Assembly (NCBI GenBank): GCA_034440615.1
Contig: JAOTOM010005155.1
Coordinates: forward strand, 1,072,501-1,136,500
Direction of reading: 5' to 3'
Length of the DNA stretch: 64,000 bases
From: Ashinkailepas kermadecensis
Lineage: Eukaryota > Arthropoda > Thecostraca > Neolepadidae
Below the pieces are notes generated by a model, which was not told the origin of the DNA, ran no database searches, and saw only the letters and a program-made list of their open reading frames with translations. The position numbers and the translations under genes were made by a program. Below are positions 47,442 to 59,785 of the stretch, in pieces; the first letter of the stretch is position 1; every line of letters starts with the position of its first letter.

Positions 47442-47850
47442 GCTGCAACTGCCCCTGTTGGTCCCATCACTGCCTACAACTGCCCCTGTCTGGTCACACC
47501 AATGCCTGCAGCTGCCCCTGTCTGGTCACACCAATGCCTGCAACTGCCCCTGTCTGGTCACACCAATGCCTGCAACTGCCCCTGTCTGGTCACACCAATG
47601 CCTGCAGCTGCCCCTGTCTGGTCACACCAATGCCTGCAACTGCCCCTGTCTGGTCACACCAATGCCTGCAGCTGCCCCTGTCTGGTCACACCAATGCCTG
47701 CAGCTGCCCCTGTCTGGTCACATCAATGCCTGCAACTGTCCCTGTCTGGTCACACTAATGCATGCAACCATACCTGTCTAGTCCCACCACTGCCTGCAAC
47801 TATCCCTGTCTTGTCCTATCACTTCCCTGCAACTGTCCCTGCCTTGTCCG
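47442..47850. repeat. 32-bp minisatellite, about 12 copies
   Basis: Unit = CTGCCCCTGTCTGGTCAC + ACCAATGCCTGCAA. Copies in the middle are nearly identical (CAACTG or CAGCTG variants); both edges are diverged. Three plus frames are open through it as by-products. Confidence 0.95.
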
Positions 47851-48120
47851 GAGGCGCATCCAGGAATTGTCATGAGGGGGCACTTTGTCTTTGGAGAGGC
47901 GCCTCTGGTTGAAAAATTCGACGGGTGCACCAGAGCACACTGGAGGGACGCGTTTTGCCATCAGAGCCCGGGGCGCCTTCGGCTGAAAAGCAAAATAGAG
48001 GGGGATGCATTCGAGCCTTCCCGGAGGTGCGCCTTTTCCCAGCCGGCGGGGTACCTTCCTACCTCAATCTACCTCGACATTACACGTACTAGCGCCCCAA
48101 ATTATACTCACAAATCGACA

Positions 48121-48810
48121 CCGCTGTGCGTCACCATCTTCCTCTGGTGTGTGTCATCATCCTCCTTCGAGTATGTCACCATCCTCTTCTGCTATGTGCT
48201 TAGCATTCTCTTCTGACATGTGCTTACCATCCTCTTCAGGTATGTGGCACCATTCTCAGCTGGTGCATGTCTCTCTCCTTCTCTAACGTGTGTGCAGGAC
48301 ATGAGATCTCTCAAGAAGCTGGGGGTCCAAGTCCATATTTTCAGGACATATTCTCAGATTGAATATGGGAACTGAAGCATTTGTAAGGTACCAAATCAAG
48401 GGGTCCAGACCCTCCAACCCAACCGAAATCGCTAGCCATGCGCGTGTGTCACCATCCTCCTCTAGTGTTTGTCACCATCCCCCTCCGGTGTGTGTCACCT
48501 TCCTCCTCTGGCGTGTGTCATCGTCCTCCTCTGGTGTGTGTCACCGTCTTCCTCCGGTGTATTTTACCATCCTCCTCTGGTGTGTGTCATCCCCCTCCTC
48601 TGGTATACGTCACCATACCAGAGGAGGATGACTCCTCTGGCGTGTGTCACGATCTTATGGTGTGCGTCACCATCTTCTTGTGGCGTGTGTCACCGTCACC
48701 CTCTGGTGTGTGCCACTGTCCTCTTCTAGTGTATGTCACCACTCACCACTCCTCTGGTGTGTGCGTGTCACCATCTTTATCTGTTGTGTGTCACCATCAA
48801 TGGCGTCACA
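48121..48810. repeat. Decayed roughly 28-30-bp array (CTCTGGTGTGTGTCACCATC), left block
   Basis: Many copies of TCCTCTGGTGTGTGTCACCA with substitutions and variable spacers. It includes one inverted unit at 48,594-48,627 (CCTCCTCTGGTA ... TACCAGAGGAGG, exact 12-bp arms). Same family as 49,791-50,170. Confidence 0.88.
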
Positions 48811-49790
48811 CGCTTCAACTTCTAGATAGGGTCCAACCTCAGGGGCGCAGGAACGATTTTCGAGCCAGAGGGGTGAGACTGTGGCTGTTTTCTGTTCCAG
48901 TGCCTGTTCCCCCTTCTCCACACTTACGTGAAGCTCAGATTTAGGCAACTATGGTTCTGTTGCCTAGCATTCTTTCTGTTTTTATGTTTAAGGTCCACAT
49001 TTTAGTTGAGCTGCTCGAAAGCTCAACCTCTGGTCTTCCCATTCTCCTTTTCTCCTGACTAACGCAGACACGAGCAGCCCTGCAGCCCTCCCTCCCTCCC
49101 TCACAACACAAGCACTCCCTCCCTCCTCCCTCACAACACAAGCCCTCCCTCCCTCACAGTACTGTCGTAGAGACTTTCTTGAAGACCTTTGTAGAGACTT
49201 CGTAGACATTGTCTTTCCGCGGTCATAAAATGGTAGGTTATTACCCAGGTCCCATACGTTTAGACCTTCTCGGGTTGACGTCCCTGCCGTACCAATGGCT
49301 ATTACGGGCTACCGCTACAGTTAAAACATTTTATTCAGCAGATGGCAGCTGAAGCCGCAACGAAGATGATGGTTCCGGTACTACCATGAAGAAAGGGAAA
49401 AACGCTGTTTGCTATTTTGCAATACATAATAGTATGCAATAGCTGCACAGCCGTTTTAAAAGTAACACATCTGGACAGGTTAGACAGGCCGGCGGGCTCA
49501 CTCGTCGGACACGCCGCGTGCTATCGTCACATCCGACGGAGACCAGCCCGACCAACCCGTGACAGGACGTAACAGGACGTGACAGACAGCCCGACGAACC
49601 CGTGACAGCACCGACGGGCGAGTCCATCCACCCGTTTCAGATGACACCTGATGCAGAAACTGAGAAACGTCAGGAGGGTTCGGTATTTTCCCGACGTTTA
49701 TCAGTTTTTCAGATGGGGTCCAACTCCACAAAAGTATGGTGGGTTTCGGACACCAGGGATCCCAACGGTGGTGACCCACATGATCAACAT
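48811..49790. other. No gene; CCCTCCCTC-rich patch
   Basis: CTCCCTCCCTCACAACACAAG-type units at about 49,085-49,160 (3 copies). The rest shows nothing recognisable. Confidence 0.45.
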
Positions 49791-50170
49791 CTTCACCATC
49801 TCCTCTGACATGCGTCACCATCCTCCACTGGTGCGTGTCGCCATCCTCTTCTGGTGCACGCCTCTCTTCTCTGGTGTGTATGTCACCATCCTCTTCTGGT
49901 GTGCGCCTCTCTCCTCTGGCGTGTACATCACCATCATCTGGCGCACGCCTCTCTCCTCTGGCGTGCACATCACCATCATCTGGTGTGCGCCTCTCTCCCC
50001 TGGCGTGTACATCACCATCATCTGATGTGCGCCTCTCTCCTCTGGCGTGTACATCACCATCATCTGGCGCACGCCTCTCTCCTCTGGCGTGTACATCACC
50101 ATCATCTGATGTGCGCCTCTCTCCCCTGGCATGTACATCACCATCATCTGATGTGCGTCTCTCTCCTCTG
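49791..50170. repeat. Roughly 42-bp array (CTCTGGCGTGTACATCACC), right block
   Basis: Units CTCTCCTCTGGCGTGTACATC + ACCATCATCTGGCGCACGC in about 8 copies, alternating GGCGCACG and GATGTGCG variants. The core is shared with the 48-kb block. Confidence 0.92.
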
Positions 50171-50651
50171 ATATGTGCCGCTGCCGCTGCCAGCTCGCCA
50201 TGCGCCGTCGTTGCGTCATTGGCCACGGTCGTTTGTCCTCGGGGGCGCGCCGGCCCGTATCTCATATACCTTTCCACGATTATCCGGAACGGCGGCCGCC
50301 GGGCCGGCGGCGGGACAGCTATTGCCGGGCCGGCTGATGTATGACGCCGCCGCCGGGCAGACGACCGTCACGGCCGTCACGGCCGTCACGTCGTGACGGC
50401 GCAGTGACGCCTCGCGGCCGCGGGCGGTCGCGGGCCGGCGACGGCAGCGACGCGCCAGACGGCGGCGGCGGTCGGAGGCGACGCGTCGGCGGCGGCCGGC
50501 AGCCGCAAACGATGCCGACGCGTCGGGACGTTATTGCTTCGGCGCTCGTTCGGCGATCGTTTAGCGGCGGAAAACAACGGGACGTGCCGCGCCGGCCGCC
50601 GATTAATTCTGCCGCGTCGCTCGACGGCCCCGTCGCCGCGACAGCACGCGT
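50171..50651. other. CpG-rich island without recognised gene
   Basis: Very high CG content (CACGGCCGTCACGGCCGTCACG, GGCGGCGGCGG). Frames are open on both strands by composition. It could be a promoter island or exon, but nothing decides this. Confidence 0.4.
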
Positions 50652-51835
50652 CGGCATGTAACAACAGGAAGGAAGTGCCGGCCCGGCACATCTACTGCAG
50701 CCATTAAAACCGAGCACACGTAGGCATGTAACAACAGGAAGGAAGTGCCGGCCCGGCACATCTACTGCAGCCATTAAAACCGAGCACACGTCGGCATGTA
50801 ACAACAGGAAGGAAGTGCCGGCCCGGCACATCTACTGCAGCCATTAAAACCGAGCACACGTAGGTATGTAACAACAGGAAGGAAGTGCCGGCCCGGCACA
50901 TCTACTGCAGCCATTAAAACCGAGCACACGTCGGCATGTAACAACAGGAAGGAAGTGCCGGCCTGGCACTTCTACCGCAGCCATTAAAACCCAGACAAAT
51001 TAGGTTGTAACAACAGGAAGGAAGTGCCGGCCCGGCACATCTACTGCAGCCATTAAAACCGAGACACGTAGGCATGTAACAACAGGAAGGAAGTGCCGGC
51101 CCGGCACATCTCTGAGCCATTAAAACCGAGGACACGTGGCATGTAACAACAGGAAGGAAGTGCCGGCCCGGCACATCTACTGCAGCCATTAAAACCGAGC
51201 ACACGTAGGCATGTAACAACAGGAAGGAAGTGCCGGCCCGGCACATCTACTGCAGCCATTAAAACCGAGCACACGTAGGCATGTAACAACAGGGAGGAAG
51301 TGCCCGCCGGGCGCATCTACTGCAGGCTTTAAAACCGAGCACACGTAGGTATGTAACAACAGGAAGGAAGTGCCCACCTGGCGAATATATTGCAGGCTTT
51401 AACACCGAGCACACGTAGGTATGTAACAACAGGGAGGAAGTGCCCACCTGGCGAATATATTGCAGGCTTTAAAACCGAGCACACGTAGGTATGTAACAAC
51501 AGGGAGGAAGTGCCCACCTGGCGAATATATTGCAGGCTTTAACACCGAGCACACGTAGGTATGTAACAACAGGGAGGAAGTGCCCACCTGGCGAATATAT
51601 TGCAGGCTTTAACACCGAGCACACGTAGGTATGTAACAACAGGGAGGAAGTGCCAGCCGGGCATAACTATTACAGGCTTTAACACCAAGCACAAATAGGC
51701 ATGTAGCAACAGGGAAGAGGTGCTGGCCGGGCACATCTATTGCAGGCATTAACCCGAGCACACGCAGGTATGTAACAGCAGGGAAGAAGTGCCGGCCGGG
51801 CTTCCTCCCGCTTCTTGCTGGCTTTAACACCGACG
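50652..51835. repeat. Minisatellite, 70-bp unit, about 17 copies with a decay gradient
   Basis: The unit contains GGCATGTAACAACAGGAAGG, AAGTGCCGGCCCGGCACATC and GCAGCCATTAAAACCGAGCAC. The left units (50,652-50,930) are almost identical. A second sub-type (CCCACCTGGCGAATATATTG) fills 51,300-51,610, and the last two or three units are diverged and shortened. GTGCCGGCCCGGCAC inside each unit is a near-perfect 15-bp palindrome. Confidence 0.97.
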
Positions 51836-53018
51836 GTAGGAAATGCACGGTTGTACGTGGACATGGAATTGTGTTCCAAATCCTCAGTATACAGAGAATA
51901 GAGCAGTTCATTCTGGCTGAACCTTTAAGCGCAACATATGAATTTAGACATGCTATCACTGTATTATCAGTTTTGTACATTTCCCGCATGAATGTTACCT
52001 TTGGTAGCATTGGTAATAATTGTATTTCCATATTGGTACATATTCGGCAACCATTTCACTCACTACATTGGGAACGACTCGGTGGTTTCTATCGTTGCTT
52101 CGAAATATATCTATTGGTGAAGGCCGAAGACAATCAGCTGCAAAACACGCTGTTCGTACATTTCGAGTCATTGCTTTTAGACGGCACTGTTTAAGTGCTA
52201 GGTGCACCAGTACATCCATCTCAATGCAATGCTGATGTTTTGGTGCCTTGACTCACTTGCTGGCCTGTGCCGTCCGATGTTGTTCATGTATCTGGCGAAA
52301 CTCTACACCGAGAGCTGCTCTCAGCTGCGGACGCTTGCTTATATCCCAGATTGTGCGAACATTTCTAGGAATAACAGACACTACCGGATATTATGGAATA
52401 CTGAAACTGTATTTAATCCCAAAGGTTTCCACAGGGCCAGTCACAAAGTTGCCATCAGTATCTAGCAGATGAAATTGTCGGTAAAACTAGATATTATGGT
52501 AAACGCATCGCGGTGAAGGGTAAGCGTGCGCAATAGAAAACACATGAGCGTGCAGAGGCAGCTATTTCCTTGTAGACAACTTCTGAACACTGCCACACAT
52601 CAAATGTTAGGACCTGGATACGACTGAGCGCGCTATGCTGACCATCTTTACATACAGCTGCATACGTCACTCAACTCTGCTCACAATGTGCACTTGTCAC
52701 AGTCTGACCTGGTGATGGACGCTTCCGTACTAGTCCACTGATGCCCTCCTCAAATCTCCTGTGAACATCACTCATCAGGGGTGGAGGGGTGGTGACCCCT
52801 CTACCCCTCACCACCCATTCTCACCTCTCCTGTGGATGGTTATCAGTGTGTGATTGGGTGGACACAATGGATAACTTCAATTCATCATGAAACAATACTG
52901 TCCATTTGATTGGAGATATGGAAGAACAATTTTTGCTTGTACTATGCCGACGCATTTCTTATAATATGCTGCCCGAACGTGCTCCATGTTATCCTGTCCT
53001 TTGCTAGTGTTGCTGCTC
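51836..53018. other. No gene recognised
   Basis: Short frames on both strands (at most 140 codons, minus, running out of the array). Nothing supported. Confidence 0.45.
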
Positions 53019-53215
53019 CGCTGCCGACCGGTAACATTCTGCTGCTCCTCGCTGCCGACCGGTAACATTCTGCTGCTCCGCTGCCGACCGGTAACATTCT
53101 GCTGCTCCCCGCTGCCGACCGGTAACATTCTGCTGCTCCGCTGCCGACCGGTAACATTCTGCTGCTCCGCTACCGACCGGTAACATTCTGCTGCTCCGCT
53201 GCCAATCGGTAGCAT
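53019..53215. repeat. 29/31-bp minisatellite, about 6 copies
   Basis: CTGCTCCGCTGCCGACCGG + TAACATTCTG, alternating 29-bp units with 31-bp units that have CTCCTCGCTG or CTCCCCGCTG. Contains the palindrome ACCGGT. Confidence 0.93.
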
Positions 53216-53744
53216 TCAATATCGGCGCCCTGATTACGGGATGAGGTGGGCCAAATTTAACATGCATATTGAAAAACGTTGCTCAAGGGACTGACGTTGA
53301 TGACTATAATTCTGACTGAACATTTCAACAAGCTTCTCGTTTTGCTAAGACCTGTTGCCTTTCTCCTGCTAATTCGTCATTCAAACACAGTCTTTCTTGA
53401 ACCAGTGATAACCGGAAATGGGTGCGACAACTGGCGGTGTGAGGGATAGATGCATCCCTGAAAAACTCAGGGCAGGGTACTCAGTAGATGCCACCTACTG
53501 GACACGTCTGGTGCGCAAGTCGTTCACCCCGTGGGCTGCGTACGAGGAGAGTCGCAAATCTCGTCAAATGAAGAAATTATAGCCTTACTTGACGGGAAGT
53601 CGAGGTGATATTCCATGCACCAATTCCTTCGCTTCAATCTCGGTGCGAGGTTATGCAGGCGCAAAGCGCTAAGCACAATCCAGCTACCGATGACCAAGCT
53701 GGCTCTAGCTCAACCACAGCGTTCTGTTGTGGTCACAGTCGCTG
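53216..53744. other. No gene recognised
   Basis: Ordinary sequence, nothing supported. Confidence 0.45.
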
Positions 53745-53968
53745 TGTCACTTCTCGACCTTCGGCAGACTACGCCTCGACACGCGCCAGGTCACGCCTTG
53801 ACCCTCATCAAACTACACCTTGATCCTCGTCAAGTCACGCCTGCGCCCTCGTCAGATCACGCTGGACCCTCGTCAGACCACATCTCGACACGCGCCCGGT
53901 CACGCCTTGACCCTCATCAGATTACACCTCGACCCACGTCAGAACATGCCTCGACCCTCGTCAAGTAA
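53745..53968. repeat. Decayed roughly 20-22-bp array
   Basis: CTCGACCCTCGTCAGATCACG-like units, about 10 copies with many substitutions (ACACGCGCCAGGTCACGCC, CCTCATCAAACTACACC). Confidence 0.8.
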
Positions 53969-53979
53969 CACATGACCCT

Positions 53980-54292
53980 GGTTTCACCAGTCCCAAGTGG
54001 GCCGAGCAAGCTGGCCGAGGCGCTTCGGTGGTACGCCATGTAGCGGCGATTGGGACTGTTCTCTAACGCTCCCTCGTGTGGTCGTTAGCACGCCGCCTTC
54101 GCCCGTCACTAAGTAAGCCTGCAGCAGAACCTGAGGCTGGCTTACGACTTACCCGACTGCTGGGTGACCGAGCTTCGCTAACCGCTCACGCCGACTGGTC
54201 GCCGGTGGATGGGAAAATCCAGCTGATTGTGGGATTCAAACCGGCGACCTCGTGATCGGGGTCGAATCGCCTACCGGCTGAACTACGACCCT
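53980..54292 (-). mobile_element. SINE family C (tRNA-headed)
   Basis: On the minus strand the head GGGTCGTAGTTCAGCCGG has box A (TAGTTCAGCCGG) and box B (GGTTTGAATCC). A segment (CCGGCGACCAGTCGGCGTGA) follows that also occurs in SINE family B, then a family-specific body. The low-coordinate end is uncertain. Confidence 0.75.
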
Positions 54293-55534
54293 GACTGTGT
54301 GAGAATGCGGGGTTGTTTTTGCTTGTCTTCAGAGGCGATTCTCTTCATTTTTAGGAAACTGAAATCACAGAGTTCGATCTGATAATGTTTTTGATTACTT
54401 ATTTTAGGCAGAATGGTGATCAAATTACATTCCTATATATAGCTTTCCCCAAACAAATTGTTGACGTTTCTCAGTTTCTTCGAAGCGTACTGCTGTGCTG
54501 CGCCACCATCATAAGAACAGTATTCCTGGCGTTGAAACGTGATGGCAATGTCATGGCTGAACCTGACGCACACCCTGACTGAAATGCGTGATGCACACAG
54601 TCTGGATTTTCATAGGATGTCAGGAAAACACAACGCAAAGCTGACAAACAATAATGTCGCCAAGAAATCCAGCAGGAAAAAAGTGAGCCTTGCTTTTTAA
54701 TACGAGCATGTGACAATGGTCACTGGATTACACTGAGCACCGACTTCAATCATTCCCAATCCTGGAATAACAATGTGATGGGTCAAGCCGGCGAACAGAT
54801 GGGTCAAACCAAGGTGCAGACGGATCACGCCGGGGTACAGATGGGTGAAGCCAGAATAAATGTGCCAATGATTTCGAATTACCTAAGCGGACATTGAATT
54901 AGTTTTATCTCTGAAATTGTCACAGAAGGGCTCTGTGCACTTCCCAGTACGGAGAATGTTCGCGCCTCTTACCACCGCCACCGACTTCTCGACACTACTT
55001 GAGCATACACCGGAAGCGCAGCAGAGTGGCAACTGGGTGCAGCATGCAGAGGAAGCCGGCACCAGTGTTGCATTATGCACAAGACATGGCAGCATAAGAC
55101 GGAGCCTGTCGTCGTCGAATCGGTGCCGCTTTGACACGTCGCCACTCGGGATACACGTGCCCGGCTACATTTGGCGGCCGTGGTGTCAGCACGTGACGAC
55201 CAAAGCCGACGGCCAATGTGACCGGACGGCCGCCCGTCTGGCGGATGTGCTCACATCCGCCGTTGTGCAGGATGTTTCTTCTGCGCCGGCGGCTGGTAGG
55301 TGTGCCGAGGCCGAGTCCGTCGCCGAGGAGGGTAAATATACACTGCGGTGCCGTGTGTCAGTACGCTCGCCGCTCCCTGTGATTGATGAACGTGGCTCGG
55401 CAAAGGCAGTGCCATCAGGCATACCTTCGATTCGGTAAAGTAACCATGACATTCCATATTAGCCCTCGCAGAGCAGGCCGGCAATTCACCGGACCGGGAA
55501 ACAGGGGAGGGGGGCCTGGAAACCTTCCCGTCAC

Positions 55535-55535
<1 letters not shown>
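54293..55535. other. No gene recognised
   Basis: Three diverged 27-bp units (GGGTCAA..CCGG..CAGATG type) at 54,778-54,855. A 173-codon plus frame (54,917-55,438) lies in CpG-richer sequence, has no signal peptide or domain I recognise, and overlaps minus frames. Possible but unsupported gene. Confidence 0.35.

Positions 55536-55590
<55 letters not shown>
55536..55590. repeat. (TA)n microsatellite
   Basis: About 27 TA units. Confidence 0.97.
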
Positions 55591-55593
<3 letters not shown>

Positions 55594-56210
55594 TGTCATT
55601 TCGACAGAATCATTGAAGCTAAATGTATTTTTGTAATCGACATCCGAAAATCCTAAGGTCAGATCAGGTAGGTCAGGTAGGTCCGTATGGTCAGATGAAG
55701 TCGTTCAAGCTTGAACACCACTGGTCTATCTTTTCTGAAGAGTAGAAATGTTGTTCCCAAGAAGAATTTAATGGAAGAATCTTTGTAAGTTGTCAGCTTT
55801 CTGACCCCGTGGCCTGACATTAGGTCACGCTGATGCAATATATTGATTGATAAAACCATCACTTTAGCCTTCGCGTATGCTTACACTATTTGAAAAGTAA
55901 CTACTTAGAAAGGTCAAATCACGTCAAATAAGGTTCGATCACACGATGTCAGATTACCTTAGGTCATTGGTAGGCCATGCATATCCAATTTCGCGCGACT
56001 TATGTGGCGCCGAAACCGAAATCAGATATGAGTCCCGAGGAACAGCGACACTTTGCATCTGGATGACATTGTGTAGAACATACACGATAATGGACCCTAC
56101 ATTATCTCAATGAACTTTGACACATGTTAAACCATAATAATTATTACATGCTCTTTATCATTTTCAGCGTGCAAAATTAGCCCAACTTCAATTTCGACTC
56201 TACATACAGT
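55591..56210. other. AGGTCA-rich flank of the TTAA element
   Basis: No gene. Words AGGTCAGATCAGGTAGGTCAGG (55,658-55,680), AAGGTCAAATC and TTAGGTCATTGG continue the pattern seen inside the neighbouring element. Confidence 0.5.
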
Positions 56211-57074
56211 TTAACCCTCGCCAGTATTCGGCATTTTACCACCTTCGGTCGTATAGGGGGGGGGGGGGGGTACGACCCCCCTGGCGATTCGAAACCGTGC
56301 ATGTTACGAAAAGGAACTAAAGACCAAAGTTATAGATCTGGCCGAGATCTCGCGATTGGAATTCAGTATGACCTTCTAAGGTCAATGGTTGACCTTCCAG
56401 GTCAGGTCAAAGGTCTAAAATTGATTTTTGGGGGGTATTTTCCTAAGAAAATCGTCAGTTATATCGTAACTAATGTCTAAATATGCTCAAAATGGCTGGA
56501 AAAAATGTTTATTCGGACCTTGCGAACATAACGACATGTCCGATGTGATCGGACCAATATGTCATGCACCAAATGAGGTCAAAGCCGTGACCCCAAATAT
56601 CCAACTTTTTGAAAAGTGGTTCCAATTTCGAAGTTTAAAGTTCCCTAGGGTAAAAATGGACGCTGAATTCGAATTCAGCACGAAAAATTACCGCAGGTCA
56701 GCTAAAAAAGGTCGAAAGGTCAAACGAAGTTAACCGAGGTCAACCGAGGTCACCGATTTTTGGAACATTATTTTTCAATGGGAACCCATCTGGGCATTTG
56801 TATTTTTCACATAATACCAGTCCATGTAGGCAACAATGTCATGTTTAGGTGCGAAAATCACGTATTTGTTGAAAACTGGTCGGAGGTGCTCCCCTTTATG
56901 ACCTCATAACTCCGTGACCTGACATGACCTCCCCAAAAAAATATTCAAAAGTCGCCAAAAGGTTGCCCCAGAGAGTACTCAAGATCTCAGAGCGATCCGT
57001 TCACCGGTTTGGAAGGAATACACAAAAAACCTTAGGGGGGGTTGCACCCCCCCCCCTATACGGGCGAGGGTTAA
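56211..57074. mobile_element. TTAA-flanked inverted-repeat element (piggyBac-like MITE)
   Basis: TTAA at 56,211-56,214 and 57,071-57,074 flank an 856-bp element whose ends are inverted: CCCTCGCC at the left and GGCGAGGG at the right. Further in, both ends carry GTATAGGGGGG followed by a short spacer and CCCCCC. The left end has a roughly 28-bp extra segment between the two matching parts. A TTAA target and ends starting CCC are hallmarks of piggyBac-type transposition. The interior encodes no transposase (one 86-codon frame at 56,473-56,733 has no motif), so it is non-autonomous. Many AGGTCA half-sites occur inside. Confidence 0.8.
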
Positions 57075-59589
57075 AACAAACGCGAACATTTTCCTGACTT
57101 CAGGCCACTAACCTTGACCTTGATTACAATTTCCAGACAGCTGAGTTGTTCGTCGTGATGAAAGAGCAGTATGGTTGAGTTTAGTGCGCATGTTGCATGT
57201 ACGAAGGACGGCACTTCAAATATTTTGGAATTTCTCTTTAAACCGTCGCAGGTCAATGACCGTTGATGACCAAGACCTGAAATTTGTACGATAAATACAA
57301 AATAAATATACAAGAAGGTTTCGTAAGAAGGTACAAGAAAGTGTCGTGTCTTTGCATCTACTCATTCGGCCGCCGCCCCGGAAAAACCCTGAGGGCGGGA
57401 GAGCGGGAGGGCGGGAGGGCGGCTCTCGAGAGCACCCCTCCTCCCATTCCTGGCCTCGAGTGCCAGCGTAGGTTGCCTTTAGCTGTATTAATTAGCTTCA
57501 ATACTAAGAGTATCACATAATTTGATAACAACAATGGCCGACGTTTCGGTAATATTTTGTCTTGAAGGACAGATAGGCGAGCACGTCATTCAGCCAGAAT
57601 GGGAAAAATGGCCATCATAAGCTAATTCAATGGCCCAGAGCCATCCAATGTGCATTACGCTTTAATGTAATCTGTCTACCATTCAACAACATGACATTTA
57701 TGTGAGGTGATTTTTGGCAGAGTCAAGTGGCATTACCCAGCATACTTACCCAGTGATGCGAAGACCAACACTCAACCCCTGAGTGATGCTCACGAATGCC
57801 GGTTCCCTCTACCTACTCCATGGGCAGAAACGTTTGTAATGCTCAGCCTTGGGCATGTTAATTTAACACTCAGCTATTTCACAGCACATGCACATTTTTG
57901 CAAATAGTGTAGCCGCAAATAGAGAAGACAATTTGGCACGTCATCTGGAAACCAGTTTTAAATGACGCCGCTACTGAACTCACCGCATTACTTTTGAATC
58001 CGTCAGAGAACGTCTTCTGACTCTTCACTTCCGCTAACAATTGACATCTAAGTCGATATGTTCTGGAAATCAGCCTTGGAATTGGTTCAATTTAGCTGCA
58101 TTAATTGCCAGCTAGTGTTGACGACGGCGGGAGAGGTGTCCACGTCCGGGAGACTGCAGACAGGCCTAATTGATGGTCGTCCCGGAGAACCTGGCACTCG
58201 GCGGCCTCCCAAACAGCTAAACTCGGTCACTTCATCAGCAGGCACAACACTTACAGTTATGGGGGGGGGGGAGGAGAGTGACTTACAGTTATGTCATGCC
58301 ACAATTAATAATATGATTCAATAATTTATTGCCAGACAAATTGCCAGGTCATGGGTTAATTAAATCAGAAACAGTGCACGATCGTATAATTTGCTACTTT
58401 CTTTCTCTGCCTCACCACCAACTCACCTTTCTCTCCTCTTTCTCCGTTTCCCTTCCTCGTTTCGTCCATTTCGCTAACAAGGATGTACTAACCAGCAGAA
58501 TGGATGGGCAAGTTCATTGTGTAGAACAAGATGGAGATCAATATATTACCTTTGCAAGTCCGTTCCGAAGCCAACTCGCAACAGAACAACTTCATATATC
58601 AGGTTCGATGGCGATCTCACACGTCCACAAATCAGCCAATGGACAGTCGAACAATACCATAGATCACTGCTTGCATCTAACTGCATTACAAGGCAGTGTG
58701 CATTGCGCACACTGCACGCACTCCAGGGTGCACGCGTGCAGAAAAGCCCGTACATTCTGTGTTGGCACCCGCAGTCTTCATTCCTACCATCTACCCTTCA
58801 CTCCCCGGGTCGGTATGTGCCCACGTCAGAGATGTGTGCATGCTCGTGGTCCAACACACAGATCTGGTGCAGCCGAGTCCCCATTCTGACCATTTACCCT
58901 TCCCTCCTCCGACCAGCATGAGCCCACACCAAGCTTGCTACCAAGCGTGATACTATGCTCAGAACAGGTATATGTTCGAATGGGAGCACATTTTCCAGTT
59001 ACACAATTTTGCTTTTACGTCACTCTTTCGAGTTCGTCGTCTAAAGTGAGCGTGCGACTTCCGTTTGCCCCCTCACACACATACACATCAAGTTTCCTTG
59101 TAACACGTAGGCTCGGAATCCATGCAACAAGCTCGGTATGACACGTGCCTTGATCACGTAAACCACTCATCCATCCGGATGAAACATGTTCTAAAATAAT
59201 AATAAAAAATCGACATAATTTGACGCAAGATGTGCGATCACCATGAATGTAAAGGCCGTTGAGGCACGGCTCCGCCCCCCCCCCCCCCCCCCCTCCAACA
59301 TCCCTCACCTCAAAATGTCTCTTAACTTTACCGTTAAGAGTTACGTGCAGCTGCGTGCCATCCAAAGGAAAAACGAGGTATATACATTTCCTGTCCACAC
59401 AACTATTAGGGCGTCTCGCTGCCACTTAGTTCAGCTTTGTAAGGGGAACATAGCCCTAGCATTGATCTCAGTCAAATTGCTCTTCGATTATCTGCTGAAG
59501 TATAACACCAGGATAACACCAAACTCGTCCGGGTGATGGTTGTTGATCTTTCCTGGCGAGTATCCACCTCCATTGGGCGCCATCATCAG
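57075..59589. other. No gene recognised
   Basis: Frames to 186 codons (58,329-58,889) overlap others in alternative frames and have no recognisable domain. G-run at about 58,261 and C-run at about 59,276. A GGGAGGGC-rich patch lies at 57,390-57,425. Confidence 0.4.
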
Positions 59590-59785
59590 CACCATGGCAC
59601 CAAGTGCCAGCTGTCTCTGCTACACGGTCTCGGGGAAACAGCTGACAGCTGATTCGACCCTGCACGGCCTCAGGGTAGCGACTGCCAGCTGCCTCGACTA
59701 TGAAAGGCTTCAGGCCAGCAGCTACCAGTTTCCCCGACTCCACATGGCACCAGGGCAGCGGCTGCCAGATGCCCCGACTCTGTGT
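59590..59785. repeat. Decayed roughly 55-bp tandem repeat, about 3-4 copies
   Basis: GCACCAAGTGCCAGCTGTCTC, GGGTAGCGACTGCCAGCTGCCTC, GCCAGCAGCTACCAGTTTCCC and GGGCAGCGGCTGCCAGATGCCC are followed by similar GACT.. spacers. Confidence 0.7.

Noticed and set aside
54917..55438. 173-residue plus frame as a gene
   Set aside because: No domain, signal peptide or codon evidence that I can judge; overlapping minus frames are similar in length.
58329..58889. 186-residue plus frame as a gene
   Set aside because: No recognisable motif and competing frames in the same stretch.
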